Source of the DNA: SB21 sp964535295
GTDB taxonomy: Bacteria > CLD3 > SB21
Direction: 5' to 3'
Assembly: GCA_964535295.1 (NCBI GenBank)
Contig: CAZHUW010000001.1
Span: 1 to 64,000, forward strand
DNA length: 64,000 nucleotides
How positions within the stretch are numbered: the stretch's first letter is position 1; every line of letters begins with the position of its first letter. A model generated the notes under the pieces. The model was not told the DNA's origin, did not search any database, and was given only the letters and a program-made list of their open reading frames with translations. Made by a program: the position numbers and the translations under genes. Shown piece after piece: positions 60,609-64,000 of the stretch.

Positions 60609-62009
60609 ATGGCATTCCCTGTCGAACCCAAGCCCTTTTTGTATCGTTTGATACGCCTGATCGGTAAAATTGTTATGGCTATCTTTTTCCGAAAGATCGA
60701 AGTGCGCCACAGCGAGTACATCCCCGACCTCGGCCCGGTCGTGTTTGTGGCCAATCATCCAAATTCTATCATGGATGCTTTCGTCATCGGGGTAGCCATT
60801 AAGCGCAAGGTCAATTATATCGGCCATTCGGGGCTATTCAAACATCCCATTGCCAATAAATTCCTCCGCAGCTGCGGTGTGATCCCGATCGTGCGCAAAG
60901 GCGAAAGATCGGAGAAATACCAGGATAATACCGCTTCGTTTGAAGCCTGTTATCAGGCTCTGGAAGAGGGGCAGACCATCGGCATTTTTCCTGAAGGGAC
61001 AAGTGACATGCTCCGCCAGGTTAAAAAAGTTAAAACCGGCGCGGCGCGTATCATCTTGGAAACTGAAGCGCGTAATGATCATCAATTGGGCATCAAAGTC
61101 ATCCCCATCGGACTTCATTTTTTCTCCCGCAGCCGTTTCCGCAGCCGTGTTTTGGTGAATATCGGTAAACCTATCGATCTCAGTTTCTATAATCACCAGA
61201 ATCAGAGTAATCCAACCGAAGCGGTTCAAAATCTGACACTGGAAATCCAAAATCAGCTTGAACAGATCACGGTCAATGTTCATCATCTGGAGCTTGACGA
61301 CCTGGTACGTGATATTGAACTTATTTACCGTGAGGAACTGATCGGTGACACCGCACTGATCCCGGCGCACTTGTCGGACAATGTTGAGGAATTCATCATC
61401 ACGCAGCGTATTGCTGAATGCGTTGATTATTATTATGCGCGCGAACCTCAGCGCGTGCAGGATATGCAGGGCCGGATCACAGCTTATAAACGCAAACTTC
61501 AGCGGCTGAACCTCCGCGACGCAATGCTGCAGGAAAGAACAGTATTCTCGAAAGTTCTCGCCGGCAGCGCCAAAAAGTTCCTGCTTGCCTTACTCGGCCT
61601 GCCGTTGGCTATCTACGGGATCATTAATAATTTTTTCCCGCACAGTATAGCCATTTATTCGGCAAAGAAATTTCTCCATGAACGGACCAAGATCCTGACG
61701 GCGCTGCTTTTTGCCGGGGGGCCGGCATTTCTGTTCTTTTATGCGGTACAAACGTTTGCCGTATTTTATTACACGGGGGCCGGGTGGGCTCTTGCCTATT
61801 TCTTCACATTGCCTACTGCCGGTTTATTTGCTCTGGCATATACGCAGGACCTTCGGGAGGAACAGGAACTTATTTCATTTTCATTTGTCTTATTCACTAA
61901 CCGGCGCCTGATAAACAAAATGCGGAGAGAACGGCGAATGCTGATCAACGAAATGAATGCGGTCAAGACGGAATATCTGGCTATTCTACAAACCAAGAAA
62001 AAGTCATGA
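60609..62009 (+). CDS. PlsC-family acyltransferase with C-terminal membrane region
   Basis: A 466-residue protein. The acyltransferase domain (about 1-215) has NHPNSIMD (49-56) and FPEGTSD near 124, the PlsC catalytic motifs, so it should acylate glycerol-3-phosphate or lyso-PA. The region 220-350 is helical and charged. Several hydrophobic segments (about 320-420, e.g. FLFFYAVQTFAVFYYTG) follow, longer than a standard PlsC. The gene overlaps the next by four bases (ATGA). The start lacks a clear ribosome site. Confidence 0.87.
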   Translation: MAFPVEPKPFLYRLIRLIGKIVMAIFFRKIEVRHSEYIPDLGPVVFVANHPNSIMDAFVIGVAIKRKVNYIGHSGLFKHPIANKFLRSCGVIPIVRKGERSEKYQDNTASFEACYQALEEGQTIGIFPEGTSDMLRQVKKVKTGAARIILETEARNDHQLGIKVIPIGLHFFSRSRFRSRVLVNIGKPIDLSFYNHQNQSNPTEAVQNLTLEIQNQLEQITVNVHHLELDDLVRDIELIYREELIGDTALIPAHLSDNVEEFIITQRIAECVDYYYAREPQRVQDMQGRITAYKRKLQRLNLRDAMLQERTVFSKVLAGSAKKFLLALLGLPLAIYGIINNFFPHSIAIYSAKKFLHERTKILTALLFAGGPAFLFFYAVQTFAVFYYTGAGWALAYFFTLPTAGLFALAYTQDLREEQELISFSFVLFTNRRLINKMRRERRMLINEMNAVKTEYLAILQTKKKS

Positions 62010-62767
62010 ACGGACGCTCTCGTCTCTGGAACTTCTTTGACGGAGGCCTTATCCAGGCAGGGCTCAGCGATCTCAGTTATCACACGTCCATTGAACGGCT
62101 GGGGCGTTTGCTGATCAAGCGCGTCATTTGGCGACACCATACGAGCGAAAAAAAGGTCGCTTTGACCTTTGATGACGGGCCTCATCCGGTCTTCACACCT
62201 CAGGTATTGGATGTACTTAAGGCTAATCTAGTTCCCGCAACTTTTTTCCTGATCGGAAAACATCTATCTGACCATCCGGATATCGGCAGGCGATTGGCTG
62301 CCGAAGGCCATGAATCGGCAAATCATACGTATTCACATCAACTTCTGATGCGTTTGGATGACGCCCGGATCAAAGAAGAGATTCATAAAACACATACCCT
62401 TGTTTCCCAACTCAACGGGCAATCTCCGCGTTTTCTGCGTCCCCCGATGGGCCTTTTTTCTAAAAGGGTCCTTGACCTCATTGAGGATTCCGGATACCAT
62501 ACGGTGGTCGGCGATGTCTATCCCCGTGACCCTCACCGTCCCGGCAAAGAAAAGATCGTCAACCGCATCTTAACGCGTACTCAGCCCGGCTCGATTATCA
62601 TTCTGCATGACGGCGGCAATACGGAGAAAGTTGACCGCAGTCAAACCGTGGAAGCAATTAAAGAAGTTATCCCTTTGTTGAAACAAAAAGGATTTGAATT
62701 CCTGACCCTTTCCGCCATGTTTAAATTAAGTGACTCATTGGCCGGTACGGCCAATGAAATTCGATGA
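62006..62767 (+). CDS. Polysaccharide deacetylase (NodB/PgdA-like)
   Basis: A 253-residue NodB-domain enzyme with the canonical motifs VALTFDDGPHP (Asp56-Asp57), NHTYSH, RPPMG, and IIILHDGG. It deacetylates peptidoglycan or other cell-wall sugars. A short N-terminal hydrophobic/basic part may anchor it. It overlaps the PlsC-type gene by four bases (ATGA), suggesting coupled translation and a membrane- or lipid-linked substrate. Unlike the deacetylase at 55327 it keeps the standard TFDDG. Confidence 0.92.
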   Translation: MNGRSRLWNFFDGGLIQAGLSDLSYHTSIERLGRLLIKRVIWRHHTSEKKVALTFDDGPHPVFTPQVLDVLKANLVPATFFLIGKHLSDHPDIGRRLAAEGHESANHTYSHQLLMRLDDARIKEEIHKTHTLVSQLNGQSPRFLRPPMGLFSKRVLDLIEDSGYHTVVGDVYPRDPHRPGKEKIVNRILTRTQPGSIIILHDGGNTEKVDRSQTVEAIKEVIPLLKQKGFEFLTLSAMFKLSDSLAGTANEIR

Positions 62768-62795
62768 TCAACTACTTTTACTAACGGAGATCTTT

Positions 62796-64000
62796 ATGCT
62801 AAGAAGATGTGTAATGGTTTTTTTGTTTCTGGCATCAGGTGCAACGGTTTTCGGGCAGTTTAAGATTTTTGAGAAACCGCTCAGTCCCCGCATTGCTAAT
62901 TACGCGATGAAAGCCAGGCTCTTTCCCGATACCAAGATCGTGGAGGGTTCGTATTTGCTTAATTGGTGGAACGCATCTAACGATACGATCCGTGAATTGC
63001 AATTCCATCTGTATCTGAATGCGTTCAAGAACGAAAAATCAACGTTCATCCGTGAAAGCGGAGGAAGACACCGTTCCGGTGAGATCAAATTGGATAAAGA
63101 AAACTGGGGTTACATTGATGTTCTGTCCATGTCGATTCCAGGCGGCGAAGATTTGACAAACCGGATCGAATTCATTCATCCCGACGACGACAATACCGAC
63201 GATCAGACAGTGATCCGTATCCCTTTATCCAAACCGATCCTGCCTTCTCAGAGCATTCAGATCGCATGTAATTTCAAATCCAAACTGCCTCGGGTGTATG
63301 CGCGAACCGGTTTCACTGAAGATAACTTTTTTATGATCGGACAATGGTTTCCCAAGATCGGCGTATGGAAGAACGGAGCATGGAATTGTCATCAATTTCA
63401 TTCACAGACCGAATTCTTTGCGGATTTCGGCGTGTACGATATAGAATTGACCGTTCCGAAAAATTTTGTTGTAGGCGCCAACGCCCTGCTCGTGGATAAA
63501 AAAGAAATGGACAGCCTCGCAGTATACACATTTCATCAGGAAGATGTAATCGATGCGGTCTGGACCGCTTCTCCGGATTTCAAAGAAGTAAAGCAAAAGG
63601 TTAAGATCGCATCCAGCGGCCGAGAGATCGAAGTAACTTATCTCCTTTCACCGGGACGCGAAATTCATGAAAAAAGGTATTTTGATTGCACTCAAGCTAT
63701 GTTTAATTACTTTGACGAATGGTTCGGTCCGTATCCTTATCCTAATTTGACCATCGTGGATCCTCCGCTGGATGAAGAAATGACCGCCGGCGGCATGGAG
63801 TATCCGACACTGATCACGACCGGCAGTTTTTTTGGAAGCACCATAACCAGTGATCTCTTTGGCCTCAACATTCTTGAGATCGTCATGTTCCATGAATTTG
63901 CGCACAACTATTTCCAAAGTCTGGTCGCCAGCAATGAATTTGAAGAAGCGTGGCTCGATGAAGGGTTTACTTCCTATGCTGAGCATCGCGCTTTGGACCG
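62796..64000 (+). CDS. M1-family aminopeptidase-like protein, N-terminal part (runs off the right edge)
   Basis: Starts at ATG 62796 with GGAG upstream and continues past the window edge (401 codons visible). It has a signal peptide (MVFLFLASGATVFGQ), a beta-sandwich N-domain and then a gluzincin domain. It contains the substrate-binding GGMEYP (331-336) in place of GAMEN, the zinc motif HEFAH (366-370) and the third ligand Glu389 in W-L-D-E-G. It is an exported zinc peptidase of the M1 family; an aminopeptidase role is likely but not proven. Confidence 0.9.
   Translation, partial: MLRRCVMVFLFLASGATVFGQFKIFEKPLSPRIANYAMKARLFPDTKIVEGSYLLNWWNASNDTIRELQFHLYLNAFKNEKSTFIRESGGRHRSGEIKLDKENWGYIDVLSMSIPGGEDLTNRIEFIHPDDDNTDDQTVIRIPLSKPILPSQSIQIACNFKSKLPRVYARTGFTEDNFFMIGQWFPKIGVWKNGAWNCHQFHSQTEFFADFGVYDIELTVPKNFVVGANALLVDKKEMDSLAVYTFHQEDVIDAVWTASPDFKEVKQKVKIASSGREIEVTYLLSPGREIHEKRYFDCTQAMFNYFDEWFGPYPYPNLTIVDPPLDEEMTAGGMEYPTLITTGSFFGSTITSDLFGLNILEIVMFHEFAHNYFQSLVASNEFEEAWLDEGFTSYAEHRALD

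Noticed and set aside
60661..60861. CRISPR array or IS element anywhere in the window
   Set aside because: No direct-repeat series, transposase or inverted terminal repeats with gene content were found on either strand.

Overview
The window is ordinary chromosomal DNA from a Gram-negative bacterium. It is densely coded, of moderate GC, and shows no prophage, transposase, CRISPR array or rRNA operon. An outer membrane is implied by a BamA/TamA-type barrel protein, a TolC channel with a MacA adaptor, and lipoproteins. The mix of genes, the promoter pattern (TTGAC, about 17 bases, then TAnnTT) and three kinds of short palindromic intergenic repeats suggest the FCB/Bacteroidota-Ignavibacteria-Calditrichota neighbourhood. 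The included families are an enolase-superfamily dipeptide epimerase, paired S41 proteases, one-component-style sensor propellers, roadblock proteins, and GH57 and GH15 enzymes. That placement is inference; no rRNA gene is present to settle it.

Layout. 1-5.1 kb: the edge of a lipocalin-like secreted protein, then + strand genes for a membrane protein, a bacterial GIDE (MULAN-like) protein, a TapB-like secreted protein, ferritin and a GH15 glucoamylase-like enzyme. 5.1-13.7 kb (- strand): a cyclic-nucleotide/PATAN/receiver protein, a small membrane protein, a dipeptide epimerase and a site-2 protease in one run, then rsmI, rnpA, a cell-wall amidase, TPR proteins and a lipoprotein. 13.7-19.8 kb (- strand): a tolC-macA-ATPase-permease-permease efflux operon. 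20-22.3 kb (- strand): a bacilliredoxin, a quinone-oxidoreductase-like enzyme and a YIP1 protein. 22.7 kb: a small + strand putative winged-helix gene. 23-39.2 kb: about 15 - strand genes in tight succession, from an OppF-type ATPase through STAS, two roadblock proteins, cystathionine beta-synthase and gamma-lyase, ferredoxin, a fused phytol-kinase/DUF92 protein, a lone EutN/CcmL, BamA/TamA, VanZ and FtsY to GH57 and two CtpA-like proteases.

39.4-64 kb: mostly + strand. It has a patatin, a giant propeller histidine kinase with its NarL-type regulator, prfB read through a programmed +1 frameshift, argS, a PfkB kinase with a PTS IIA, cyclophilin-trhO and a propeller lipoprotein. It continues with an amidase fused to a PdaA-type deacetylase, a ubiE/menG methyltransferase, a cyclodeaminase, a 47-residue membrane protein overlapping a GAF-GAF-PP2C phosphatase, a tRNA-Leu(CAG), a PlsC-type acyltransferase, a polysaccharide deacetylase, and the start of an M1 aminopeptidase.

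Themes: cell-envelope and peptidoglycan turnover (two amidases, two deacetylases, a dipeptide epimerase, BamA/TamA, envelope proteases), alpha-glucan breakdown (GH15, GH57), signalling, and sulfur amino-acid interconversion. The most striking items are the amidase-PdaA fusion, which could by itself make muramic-delta-lactam in a non-sporulating lineage, and the fused two-step isoprenoid-alcohol kinase beside a ferredoxin. Also notable are the orphan microcompartment vertex protein and the recurring promoter and repeat motifs. No unambiguous new defence or mobile system was seen.
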